DNA from: Pseudomonas sp. RC10
GTDB lineage: Bacteria > Pseudomonadota > Gammaproteobacteria > Pseudomonadales > Pseudomonadaceae
Reading direction: 5' to 3'
Assembly: GCF_038397775.1 (NCBI RefSeq)
Contig: NZ_CP151650.1
Span: 2,666,001-2,730,000 of the forward strand
Length of the DNA: 64,000 bases
Positions 27,047-35,007 of the stretch are shown here, one piece after another. Within the stretch, counting starts at the first letter, position 1, and each line of letters starts with the position of its first letter. A model generated the notes under the pieces. The model ran no database searches. It saw nothing but the letters and a program-made list of their open reading frames with translations, and was not told the origin of the DNA. A program made the position numbers and the translations under genes.

Positions 27047-28126
27047 TCATCGCTTGAGCGAGGCTTCCAGCCTCAGGAGTTCGCTTTTTCGTTCCAGGCC
27101 CCACGGGTAGGCCGCGTATCGGCCATCTTTGCGGAGAACTCGATGACAGGGTATGACCACTGCAAGAGGATTCGCACGGCAGGCTTGCTCCACTGCACGA
27201 ACCGATTTAGGCGCACCTATTGTGTTTGCGAGTTCTATGTAACTGACCGTGGAGCCTGGCGGAACCTGACGCAGCGCGTGCCACACTTTCTTCTGAAAGG
27301 CCGTGCCGCGAATATCTAACGCCAGCTCCACTTCGATACCCGGTGCTTCAATGAAGCTCACCACGCAATCAATCAAGTCTTTGGACTCGTCAAAGTTGGC
27401 AATCCGTTGTGCGTGTGGGAATTGACGCCGGAAATCACCGAGCACGGCCTGGCAACTGTCTCCCAATGAGATGGCAGTTATACCTTTGGGGCTGCGTGCC
27501 ACTAATAAAAAACCCAGTGCACAGGCACTCATGGCGAACTGAATGCTGTCGTCGCCCTTATCAAGAGGTGCGTGGCCTGTGGACTGTCCCGATGCGGTCA
27601 CAACGGCCATCGAGTGCCGCTGATTTGAAGGGGCTCTCAGCAGAGGGTCATCTGGCGTGCTGCTGCATTCTTGCGAGCGGGGCGTTTGAACTCGACGTGC
27701 ATGACACGCCATTGCAAACGCTCGGGGTGATAATCCCGTCGCAGCCTTGAAGATGCGATGAAAATGAAAGGGGCTGACATTCAGTTGCTGCGCAAGGTTC
27801 GTTAGCGTCGTGGTTTCAATGGCGTCTTCAAGAATTCGGCACGCTGTCGCGACTAACTGCGCACGATGCTCGGCGACCATTATTTGATCCGCCGCTCGTT
27901 TACCCAGACGATACCCTGCAGCCTCGGCGTCTGCGGGTGAGTCGAAAAATTCGATGTTCTTCAGTAATGGAAGTTTGGAAGGCGTACTGGGCTGGCAGTA
28001 GAGGCCAGTGGTTTTTACACCATAAACAAACGAGCCGTCGGCCGATGCGTCTCGGCTGAGTACTGCGATCCATCGCGGGTCTTCCGCCTCTCGGCGGTTA
28101 TCGACAGGGGAGGGCACTTTGCTCAT
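27047..28126 (-). CDS. ada: Ada-like protein, methyltransferase intact, Zn/HTH part degenerate
   Basis: The 359-residue protein has the Ada layout: N-terminal methylphosphotriester domain, AraC-type helix-turn-helix, C-terminal O6-alkylguanine transferase. The transferase looks intact (RGTAFQKKVWHALRQVPPG, acceptor cysteine in AVVIPCHRVLRKDG). In the N-terminal domain only the first zinc cysteine survives (TTGLYCQP); the other three of the usual pattern are Thr, Gly and Ala (PSTPSK, YRLGKRAAD). The first HTH is good (PFHFHRIFKAATGLSP) but the second is replaced by unrelated sequence (about residues 150-190). It probably repairs O6-methylguanine but cannot sense phosphotriesters as Ada does. 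Confidence 0.88.
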   Translation of the reverse strand: MSKVPSPVDNRREAEDPRWIAVLSRDASADGSFVYGVKTTGLYCQPSTPSKLPLLKNIEFFDSPADAEAAGYRLGKRAADQIMVAEHRAQLVATACRILEDAIETTTLTNLAQQLNVSPFHFHRIFKAATGLSPRAFAMACHARRVQTPRSQECSSTPDDPLLRAPSNQRHSMAVVTASGQSTGHAPLDKGDDSIQFAMSACALGFLLVARSPKGITAISLGDSCQAVLGDFRRQFPHAQRIANFDESKDLIDCVVSFIEAPGIEVELALDIRGTAFQKKVWHALRQVPPGSTVSYIELANTIGAPKSVRAVEQACRANPLAVVIPCHRVLRKDGRYAAYPWGLERKSELLRLEASLKR

Positions 28127-28313
28127 ATCAAATCCTCAGTGATACCGCTATCCATCCTTGGGCAGGACGCTGGCGGGCATGTGGATCATGCTGACGTCAA
28201 GCATTACTTAACGTGGAAACAGATTATTCCAAGAAAGTGCGGTTCCTCTTGAAAATAGCCACTGAGGTTCAGGCCTGTTCGTGCCATTTATCGACAGGCG
28301 TACACCGCTGTTT

Positions 28314-29255
28314 TTAAAAATACAGTTCTCGATATTGCCCTGGGGTGATGCCCACACATTGCTTGAAGGCCGTTGTGAAGTGTGATTGTGAGCTGAATCC
28401 ACATTCATGGGATATCTGGGCCAAACTGGTATTTGTCTCCGCAAGTAAATATTCGGAACGACGCAGCCTTCTTTCAAGTATGTACGTGTGGGGCGATTGA
28501 CCGGTGCGGGCTTTAAATGTTCGCGTGAAATGAAACTGGCTCTGCGAGGCGATGCTGGCAAGCTCACCCACGTGAAGGGTGGAGGACAGTTTTTGCTCGA
28601 TGTATCGAGAGACTTTCGCAAAACGGGGCTCGGACAACCTGAGTTTGGGCGACTGTTTATCCAATGCAAAACTCCCAGGCCTGCGTGTCTTCAGCATCAT
28701 CGCAATGATGAAGCGTGCAATGGCAGGGCAGTGGTAACCGCTTCTCACCAGGCTCGCATGTATCCCGGCGACACTGGCTATTTTCTCGCTAAGTCGATTC
28801 GCCAGGCTTACGAAGTCTGCTTCTTGCCCGTAGTGATAAAACAGTGACAACGGGCAAGGTTTGGGTAGGCCCAATGACTCATGGATGGCCAAAAAAAGAG
28901 CGTTATCTAATGTGATCTCTATGAAGGTGTTGGCTGCAGACCACGTGGCGCGACGTCGATTGCCAGGGCCGGTCAGGATAAAACTCGTTCCACGCGTAAT
29001 AGGCACTCGCCTTGTTTCGTTGCACATCTCCAGGCAGAGCTCACCGTATTCGGACAGAAAAATAACCAGTACAGTCTGTCCTTCTCTTTCGTAGTAGCTG
29101 CACGCGTTCTCATTATGTACGGTGCGTGCACTCACCACGACATAAGAAGAGTCGCTGGCACGCGGGTTGACCGTACGAGTCTTGGGGCGATAAGCAGGGG
29201 GCGCTTTGAACCCGCGGTGAGTGCTCGGCGCTTTGGTAGGGATATAAATGTCCAT
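28314..29255 (-). CDS. AraC-family regulator
   Basis: The 313-residue protein has an effector-binding N-terminal half and a C-terminal double helix-turn-helix: LHVGELASIASQSQFHFTR, then SLAQISHECGFSSQSHFTTA and the closing VGITPGQYRELYF. The start codon lies one base after the stop of a small upstream frame and has no ribosome binding site of its own, suggesting translational coupling. The target is unknown; neighbours on the same strand are Ada-like and CMD-like genes. Confidence 0.88.
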   Translation of the reverse strand: MDIYIPTKAPSTHRGFKAPPAYRPKTRTVNPRASDSSYVVVSARTVHNENACSYYEREGQTVLVIFLSEYGELCLEMCNETRRVPITRGTSFILTGPGNRRRATWSAANTFIEITLDNALFLAIHESLGLPKPCPLSLFYHYGQEADFVSLANRLSEKIASVAGIHASLVRSGYHCPAIARFIIAMMLKTRRPGSFALDKQSPKLRLSEPRFAKVSRYIEQKLSSTLHVGELASIASQSQFHFTRTFKARTGQSPHTYILERRLRRSEYLLAETNTSLAQISHECGFSSQSHFTTAFKQCVGITPGQYRELYF

Positions 29256-29256
29256 A

Positions 29257-29445
29257 TCAAGACTGAGCTGGTTGTTTGAGTACGTACGCCAGTGTTATGT
29301 AAGGGCGCGGTGCATGGAGGAATGCGCTATCACTGAAGGCCCCATAAGATGGCGGCAAGCCGTTTTCAAGGAGCCAGGAAGTATCATGGGTAATCACTGA
29401 AAAAGCGGATGGCGATGTCAAGGTGTGGCGGGTCTGTGATTTCAT
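29257..29445 (-). CDS. Small leader-type ORF coupled to araC-like gene
   Basis: The 62-residue frame (MKSQTRHTLTSPSAFSVITH onward) has a good ribosome binding site (TTGGAGATG) and stops one base before the AraC-type start codon, which itself lacks one. This arrangement makes it a likely translated leader peptide or small protein that couples translation into the regulator gene. It matches no family I recognise. The region 29446-29682 upstream has no other gene I can support. Confidence 0.42.
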   Translation of the reverse strand: MKSQTRHTLTSPSAFSVITHDTSWLLENGLPPSYGAFSDSAFLHAPRPYITLAYVLKQPAQS

Positions 29446-29682
29446 ATTCATCTCCAAGCTGTGCAGTAACCCCCTCGATCCATGATCTTTATGTCAGTCG
29501 ACTCGTTCCGTTGAGGCGTCAGTTTATGTGCGAGACGAAGATGTACCGAAAAATGATGCCAATAATATTCGGTCATGTGCGTGTCGGCAGAATCACTGAT
29601 GACGATGCAGACTAGACCAGCACGCGCCATATCGATTACACAATCCTGCGCTCTTTCAGGTTGCGCCATTGAAGAAATCTAT

Positions 29683-30219
29683 TTAATCGGTTTGCGGGTA
29701 ATCCAATTTCGTATCATTCACCCGGTTGACCAAGTCGATGAAGGTGGTTGACGCGATCGCCAGCATGACCTCAATGATGTTTTGTTCCGAATAGCCTGCC
29801 TGTAAGGCCGCATCCAGAATATCTGCCTTGACCAGCCCTTTGGAACTCACCAGATGCCTTACGAATGTAAGCAGCGCGTCCAGTTTTGGAATACCTGTCT
29901 CGTGCTCCGCTTTGATTGCCTTCACCGCCGATGTAGACAGGCCCGAAAATTTGGCGAGAAAAGCATGGGCAGTGATGCCGTAGTTGCACCCCGAATTTGT
30001 ACTAACGACCAGCCGGACCGCCTGTATTTCGGACTTGGTCAAGGTGCTGCATTCCACCACTTCGTCTAGGTTCAGCGCTGCGGCCAACCCGTTTGGGCTA
30101 TGTGTGCCAATGGTCAAATAGCAATTAGGGATCATGCCGGCAGTCTGTTTAAGTGCGCGAAAAATTTCCGCAGAGTGCCCTGTTGCGTCTGTCGGGTTGA
30201 TTGTGAACAAGCGAGACAT
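29683..30219 (-). CDS. Carboxymuconolactone decarboxylase-family protein, CxxC incomplete
   Basis: The 178-residue all-helical protein belongs to the AhpD-like CMD family. The family's redox pair plus histidine (CxxCxxxH) reads CNYGITAH here: the second cysteine is glycine, while the paralogs in this window have CDYCETAH and CHYCMAGH. The rest of the domain is conserved (KTAGMIPNCYLTIG-like start, AFLAKFSGLS, closing NRVNDTKLDYP). Disulfide chemistry should be lost; a structural or ligand-binding role or decay is possible. GAGGTG precedes the ATG. Confidence 0.86.
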   Translation of the reverse strand: MSRLFTINPTDATGHSAEIFRALKQTAGMIPNCYLTIGTHSPNGLAAALNLDEVVECSTLTKSEIQAVRLVVSTNSGCNYGITAHAFLAKFSGLSTSAVKAIKAEHETGIPKLDALLTFVRHLVSSKGLVKADILDAALQAGYSEQNIIEVMLAIASTTFIDLVNRVNDTKLDYPQTD

Positions 30220-30366
30220 CTAACACCTCATGATGGCGCATTGGCTGCTGATAAAAGAGTGGCGCAGTAGGCCGTCTGTACCGATGTGTCTTAGATCAGG
30301 GTTGTCCCTCCATGGGTAATGGTCGCCCATTATTCCATGCCGAACTAGGTGTCGAGGGCGGATAAG

Positions 30367-30389
30367 ATTAATGCGGTCTGTGCATTAAT
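30367..30389. promoter_or_regulatory. ATTAATGC inverted repeat
   Basis: ATTAATGC and GCATTAAT are perfect eight-base arms seven bases apart, 148-170 bases upstream of the CMD-like gene start and just after the ABM gene. It could be an operator for the CMD gene or a small terminator hairpin; there is no T tract. Confidence 0.4.
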
Positions 30390-30428
30390 GGGGTTGGGCC
30401 TTATTTCGGAGGCAGCCGTTGAACAGTG

Positions 30429-31139
30429 TTACTGCCGTTTGGGCAAGTCCCATTCAATGGATGAGGGGTCGGAAAGCATCGCGTCTGGAAAGTATTGCGG
30501 TGACTCGCGTCGATCAAACTTTCCGTAGTCACGAATTATTCTAACCCGTTGAACTCTGGCTCCCTCAGGCAAAACGGTTTCGTACTCGAATTTCTTTGCG
30601 TCAGCTTCATCGCCCCACAGGATGATGAACAGTAGCCTTCCCGGTTCATCCACTGATTCGAATAGCTTCCACTCAACCAATCCGGGTGCGTTGATGTCCA
30701 GGCCCATCCAGCCGGCAATTGCGGCAGTGGCATTGCGCACCGTCAGATGAGGAGGAAGGCTCGCATGAATCTGGGTGAACGTAGTTCCTCGGCCTACTTC
30801 GGTTTCGTCCAGGCGTTGCTCTTGGATTTTGTAACCCTGTGGAGGTTGTGTATCCCGGGTTATTTGGCCCACACGCACACGGTAGTCATCAAACCAACGC
30901 TGGCGTCCTGTTGACTGCGCTGTGAAATGCAGGGGGTGCGTTCTCCACCGGACCAAGGACTTCTCGTCACCCCAGGTCGAAAGAACTAACGTGCCGTTTG
31001 TGCTGTTCAGCGCTCGGAAACACGTGTGCCCTATATAGCCCTCGATGTTTCGGAGCGCCACGGATAAACGTTTGATATCGGTCAGGTAAGCCCGTTTATT
31101 GAGTTCGTCGGAAAACGTTTCAAACGAAACAGAAAACAT
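30429..31139 (-). CDS. ABM-domain protein
   Basis: The product (236 residues from the ATG at 31139) carries an antibiotic-biosynthesis-monooxygenase-like ferredoxin fold in its first half: FSVSFETFSDELNKRAYLTD, then SLVRWRTHPLHFTAQSTGRQ and FDDYRVRVGQ. The second half (TTFTQIHASLPPHLTVRNAT) looks like a second divergent copy of the same fold. ABM proteins are cofactor-free oxygenases or heme/quinone-binding proteins; the substrate is unknown. A GTG 23 codons upstream (31208) would add a CPRC motif and is an alternative start. Confidence 0.7.
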   Translation of the reverse strand: MFSVSFETFSDELNKRAYLTDIKRLSVALRNIEGYIGHTCFRALNSTNGTLVLSTWGDEKSLVRWRTHPLHFTAQSTGRQRWFDDYRVRVGQITRDTQPPQGYKIQEQRLDETEVGRGTTFTQIHASLPPHLTVRNATAAIAGWMGLDINAPGLVEWKLFESVDEPGRLLFIILWGDEADAKKFEYETVLPEGARVQRVRIIRDYGKFDRRESPQYFPDAMLSDPSSIEWDLPKRQ

Positions 31140-31379
31140 CGTGTTCACCGCCAAGTTAAGAGGTTGAGGCTGACAGCGCGGGCACCCGTGAGGATTGTTA
31201 TTTAACACGGTAGTGCGATCCTCAAGCCGTAGTTGTTTATCCGCGCGTCCGCGCCAGCGTGACTGACGAGCGCAACACTAGCTGATTGACGGCGGGTGCG
31301 ATTTCAAAAACGTGCGATCCTCCCCGGCTGCCGCGCGGGTCTGGAGCGAATGCTTGAGGTTCGCGCCGACACGCAGCCC

Positions 31380-32477
31380 TTATTCTTTTCTGGCGTCGAA
31401 GAAGAGGTCATTTTTGACGCGTATCGGGCTGGTGTAAGTGGCATCAGCCACTAAAGACCTGTCCATGAAGTCCCTAATAAAGCCTGCCGTTTCTCGGGCG
31501 TGCGTTTCCAGCACAAACCGCCCGGTGTCGAGCAGCCTGACTTCAGAGTGAGGCATATTGCGCACATAGGCCTCTACGCCGAAGAGACTGAAGAACGTAT
31601 CATGACGTCCCCAGATAATAAGCAAAGGGGGCCGCTTATCACTGAGGTACTTTTGCACCGTCGGGTAATCCGTCAGCAGGTTTTTATAGTCCCTTATCAG
31701 GTCTAACTGGATGTCCCTCGCCCGGGGTAGCGACAAATAGTAATTATCCAGGTTGTAACCGTCGGGTGGAAGTTGTCCCGATTCGGTGTCCGCGCCGTAA
31801 TGTTGCTTTCTGATATTTTCCGGCAGTAACGACGTCGCACATACTTCACGGTTATGCGCGGTGGGGCTCTCCCAGTACGCCTGCCAAGGGGATAACGAAG
31901 CGCCCAGGCCCTCTTTATAAAGGTTGCCGTTTTGACCGATGAGGGTGTTCACCTTATCGGGGTACATCATGGCCAGTTTAAAAGCGATTGAACAGCCGTA
32001 GTCGAAACCATAAATGGACAGTTTGTCGAGTTTCAGCGCGCTGATAAAATCAGCCATGGTATTGACGATGTTTTCATAGCTGTATGTATAGTCGTCGGCA
32101 CTCAATGGCCGTGAATTACCGAAGCCGGGCAGGTCGGGGGCAATCAGGTGGTACCTCGTGGCGAGGAGTGGAAACAGATTGCGGAACATGTGGCTGGCTG
32201 ACGGAAATCCGTGCAAAAGCAAAATCGTCGGGCCATTCCGGGGCCCGACCTCCCGATAAAATATATCGACACTGCCGATCCGTCGGGTGCAAAACGCTAC
32301 CCTGAGTGACTCGTCAAATGGGAGGCGCGGCACCACCGGCACATAATGTTGGTTCAGTTCCCGTGCGGAGGTAAGGCTGTAGCCCGCCGCGCCGACCGCG
32401 CACGCCGTTGATGCAATTAAAAAAGTTCGCCGATTGAATGCGCTGGCGTTTCCGTAAGTCGGGCTTTCTTCATTCAT
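31380..32477 (-). CDS. Exported alpha/beta hydrolase, catalytic His replaced
   Basis: The protein (365 residues from ATG 32477) has a Tat-type signal (NRRTFLIASTACAVGAAGYS), then an epoxide-hydrolase/haloalkane-dehalogenase-like fold: oxyanion motif LLHGFPSASH, PDLPGFGNS, nucleophile elbow GFDYGCS with Asp, and acid residue in WGRHDTFF. The catalytic histidine block reads LLDTGRFVLETHA; in the paralog at 42.4 kb the same block is LLDTGHFALETHA, so His is Arg. Hydrolysis of the covalent ester intermediate should fail. The gap to the old-yellow-enzyme gene is a shared divergent promoter. Confidence 0.86.
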   Translation of the reverse strand: MNEESPTYGNASAFNRRTFLIASTACAVGAAGYSLTSARELNQHYVPVVPRLPFDESLRVAFCTRRIGSVDIFYREVGPRNGPTILLLHGFPSASHMFRNLFPLLATRYHLIAPDLPGFGNSRPLSADDYTYSYENIVNTMADFISALKLDKLSIYGFDYGCSIAFKLAMMYPDKVNTLIGQNGNLYKEGLGASLSPWQAYWESPTAHNREVCATSLLPENIRKQHYGADTESGQLPPDGYNLDNYYLSLPRARDIQLDLIRDYKNLLTDYPTVQKYLSDKRPPLLIIWGRHDTFFSLFGVEAYVRNMPHSEVRLLDTGRFVLETHARETAGFIRDFMDRSLVADATYTSPIRVKNDLFFDARKE

Positions 32478-32965
32478 TGTGATATCCCACACTTTGGCAT
32501 GGCAGATAATTAATCGCTAAACCTAAGCCGGCTTGCTGGGGCCGATGAAAAAACGAATAAGGGTGCCGATGCATCCACCTCTCAACTTAGGGTCAAGTCA
32601 CGGATACGTTGGGAATGGCAGCGCGTTTACTCAGCTGCGCGAAGAGTAGTTTTTTCCCCTGACACGGGTATTGCAAAAACTTGCGATCTCGATTCGAGGA
32701 CAGGCGCACATTTCTGTAATCCGCTTGCAGGCCGACGGCTCACGTTGGCATTCCTGCACGGAATTTGTCATATCACCCTCAGCCGTCTACTTGGCCGTCC
32801 CTCTCCCTGAGAGCATTTCTCCCAACTTCACGAAGCCATCAGGCGCCCCGTCGGAAGGCTTCGCTTGTCCGCGATGGGGTCGCCGGTCTGTTGAACCGCC
32901 TGCACGGGTTTTTCAGGCTTCACCCATCTGAATGTATTGATCCTTGCCCACCTTTGGAGATTTCG
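32478..32965. other. Divergent promoter region, no gene
   Basis: The 488 bases between the hydrolase and old-yellow-enzyme genes hold no supported coding sequence; the frame running into the OYE gene from 32765 has no ribosome binding site and no family similarity before 32966. I see no strong inverted repeat here. Confidence 0.5.
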
Positions 32966-34081
32966 ATGAGCGACATACTGTTCACCAAGACGCACGTTGG
33001 CCCTTACGAATTAGAGCATCGAGTGGCGTTGGCACCCTTGACCCGGATGAGATCGGAACCCGGTGATACCCCCGGTGATTTGATGGTCGAATACTATTCC
33101 CAGCGTGCCACGGCTGGCGGGTTGATCGTCGCTGAAGCCACATCGGTATCGACGACCGGCATTGCTTATGCCAATGCGCCAGGCGTGTATGCCGATGCGC
33201 AAGTCGATGGATGGAGGCGTGTAGTGGATGCGGTGCACGCCAAGGGCGGGCGGATTTTCCTGCAGCTTTGGCACGCCGGGCGGCAGGCACACCCGGACAA
33301 CACGAAGGGTGTGCATCCGGTCGCGCCCTCCGAGCTGGCATCCGAGGAAAAAGCCGTCACTCGGGACGCCCAAGGTCAGTTCGTCGAGTCGGATTTACTC
33401 GTGCCCCGAGCGCTGGAGTTGCACGAGATTCCCTTGATCATTGAAGAGTTTCGACTCGGCGCACTCCGCGCCAAGGCCGCAGGTTTTGATGGGGTTGAGC
33501 TGCACGCTGCCAATGGCTATCTGCCTGATCAATTCCTTCAGGACGGTACGAATAAACGTACCGACGAATACGGCGGCTCTATCAGCAATCGTGCGCGTTT
33601 CTTGATCGAGGCGGTCGAGGCACTGGTCTCCGTTTGGGGAGGAAACAGAGTGGCGGTCCGCATTTCGCCCAGCGGGCAGTTCGGCACAATGTTCGACAGT
33701 GACCCCTCGGCCACTTTCGGTTATGTGGCCGAGCAACTGAATAGATTCAATCTTGCCTATCTTCACGTCATTGAGCCCCGCATCAAGGGGGTGGTGGAAA
33801 TCGAAGACAATGCCCCGGCGACTGCGTCCAAAAACCTGCGAACTATTTTTCATGGGCCCATCGTTGCCGCCGGTGGTTTTGATCGTGAGTCAGCCATTGC
33901 GATTCTGGAGGAAGGTGACGCCGATATTGTTGCGTTTGGACGCCACTACATTTCGAATCCTGATTTGCCCGAACGCCTGCGTCACAACTTTCCGTTGACG
34001 CCTTATGACCGCAGCACCTTTTACGGTGGGGACCATAAAGGCTACAGCGACTATCCGGTGTATGCGCATCTGGACAGCTGA
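32966..34081 (+). CDS. Old yellow enzyme, NemA/XenB-like alkene reductase
   Basis: This 371-residue FMN-dependent TIM-barrel reductase uses NAD(P)H to reduce activated C=C bonds of electrophiles such as maleimides, enones or nitro compounds. Family landmarks are APLTRMRSEPGD, LQLWHAGRQAHPDN, the substrate-binding His-Asn pair and active-site Tyr in GVELHAANGYLPDQFL, DEYGGSISNRARFL, and the closing FGRHYISNPDLPERL. TTTGGAG precedes the ATG. It probably forms a detoxification unit with the peroxiredoxin-like gene 103 bases downstream. Confidence 0.94.
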   Translation: MSDILFTKTHVGPYELEHRVALAPLTRMRSEPGDTPGDLMVEYYSQRATAGGLIVAEATSVSTTGIAYANAPGVYADAQVDGWRRVVDAVHAKGGRIFLQLWHAGRQAHPDNTKGVHPVAPSELASEEKAVTRDAQGQFVESDLLVPRALELHEIPLIIEEFRLGALRAKAAGFDGVELHAANGYLPDQFLQDGTNKRTDEYGGSISNRARFLIEAVEALVSVWGGNRVAVRISPSGQFGTMFDSDPSATFGYVAEQLNRFNLAYLHVIEPRIKGVVEIEDNAPATASKNLRTIFHGPIVAAGGFDRESAIAILEEGDADIVAFGRHYISNPDLPERLRHNFPLTPYDRSTFYGGDHKGYSDYPVYAHLDS

Positions 34082-34184
34082 GCCGTCGAATGATGTTTCT
34101 CAACGGGCTGGCTGGCGCAGAGACCGTCCGCGAATGTCGGCCCCCCATGGTCATTGTCGCTATCAACTACAGTCGGTGAACACT

Positions 34185-34892
34185 GTGTCATTACAATCAA
34201 TGTTGGATATTTTCAAACAGGAACTCCAAGCCGGAGAGCCCTCTCCGCGCAGTAAGGCGGACATCACAGCGCTGATCGAAGAAGCCACTAACAGGTTGGT
34301 GGCATCAGGGGCGGGCAAGCACGCCTTGAAGGTAGGGGATCGCGCACCCGATTTCGAATTGAGTGATGCCGATTGCAATCCCATCAGGTCGTCGGATTTA
34401 TTGGCCCGGGGAGCGCTGGTGTTGCAGTTCCATCGAGGGGCATGGTGCCCCTATTGCAATTTCGAGCTTCAGTCTCTCCAGAGCTTCGTGCCCTTGTTCC
34501 GAAACCTCAGGGCAAACGTGGTGGCGATTTCGCCACAAACGCCTACCACCAGTCGAAAGTCGATTCAGGAAAACGCGGTGACGTTTCCTATCCTCAGTGA
34601 CTTGAAAAACGTGGTCGCGGGCCAGTTCGGTTTGAATCAGGCAATCCCCGAGTACCTCCATGAGCTCTACCACATGCTGGATGTCTCACCGTTTGCCGAA
34701 GTGGGATCGCACAGCAATGTCCTGCCTATACCCGCGCGCTATGTCATCGCCGAAGACGGTGTGATCGTCCACGCTGACATCAATCCGGGATACACACAGC
34801 GGATCGAGTTACTGGACCTGCTGCCAGCTCTGTGTCAGGCGGCCACGCGCTCTCGACTTGCGCCCTGGCAGAATTCCCCCGTTGCCGGTTAG
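34185..34892 (+). CDS. AhpC/TSA-type peroxiredoxin-like protein
   Basis: The 235-residue protein has a helical N-terminal extension followed by a thioredoxin-fold domain beginning VGDRAPDFELSDADC. The active-site loop is FHRGAWCPYCNFELQ, the RGxWCPYC form of peroxiredoxin-like proteins, with both cysteines present. I start at the GTG at 34185 because family members begin MSLQxxLDxFK; the ATG at 34200 and a GTG at 34176 are alternatives and none has a good ribosome binding site. Confidence 0.82.
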   Translation: MSLQSMLDIFKQELQAGEPSPRSKADITALIEEATNRLVASGAGKHALKVGDRAPDFELSDADCNPIRSSDLLARGALVLQFHRGAWCPYCNFELQSLQSFVPLFRNLRANVVAISPQTPTTSRKSIQENAVTFPILSDLKNVVAGQFGLNQAIPEYLHELYHMLDVSPFAEVGSHSNVLPIPARYVIAEDGVIVHADINPGYTQRIELLDLLPALCQAATRSRLAPWQNSPVAG

Positions 34893-35007
34893 CCTGTTTG
34901 AGCTTTCACCCTCTGGGCGGCGAGCATGAAAGCCATCGCGTGATGCTGTCGTGGATGGATAGAATCGCCGCTCATTATTCACCCGACCCGTTTTCCGAGG
35001 AGTCAAC

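Noticed and set aside
29448..29669. Frame of 73 residues upstream of the leader ORF
   Set aside because: No ribosome binding site at its start or at the internal Met, no recognised domain; its overlap with the coupled leader ORF is not enough support.
32760..32790. TTTGTCATATCACC considered as another CGNR-type block before the old yellow enzyme
   Set aside because: Neither the GTAAC arm nor GGTTA at 13 bases is present.
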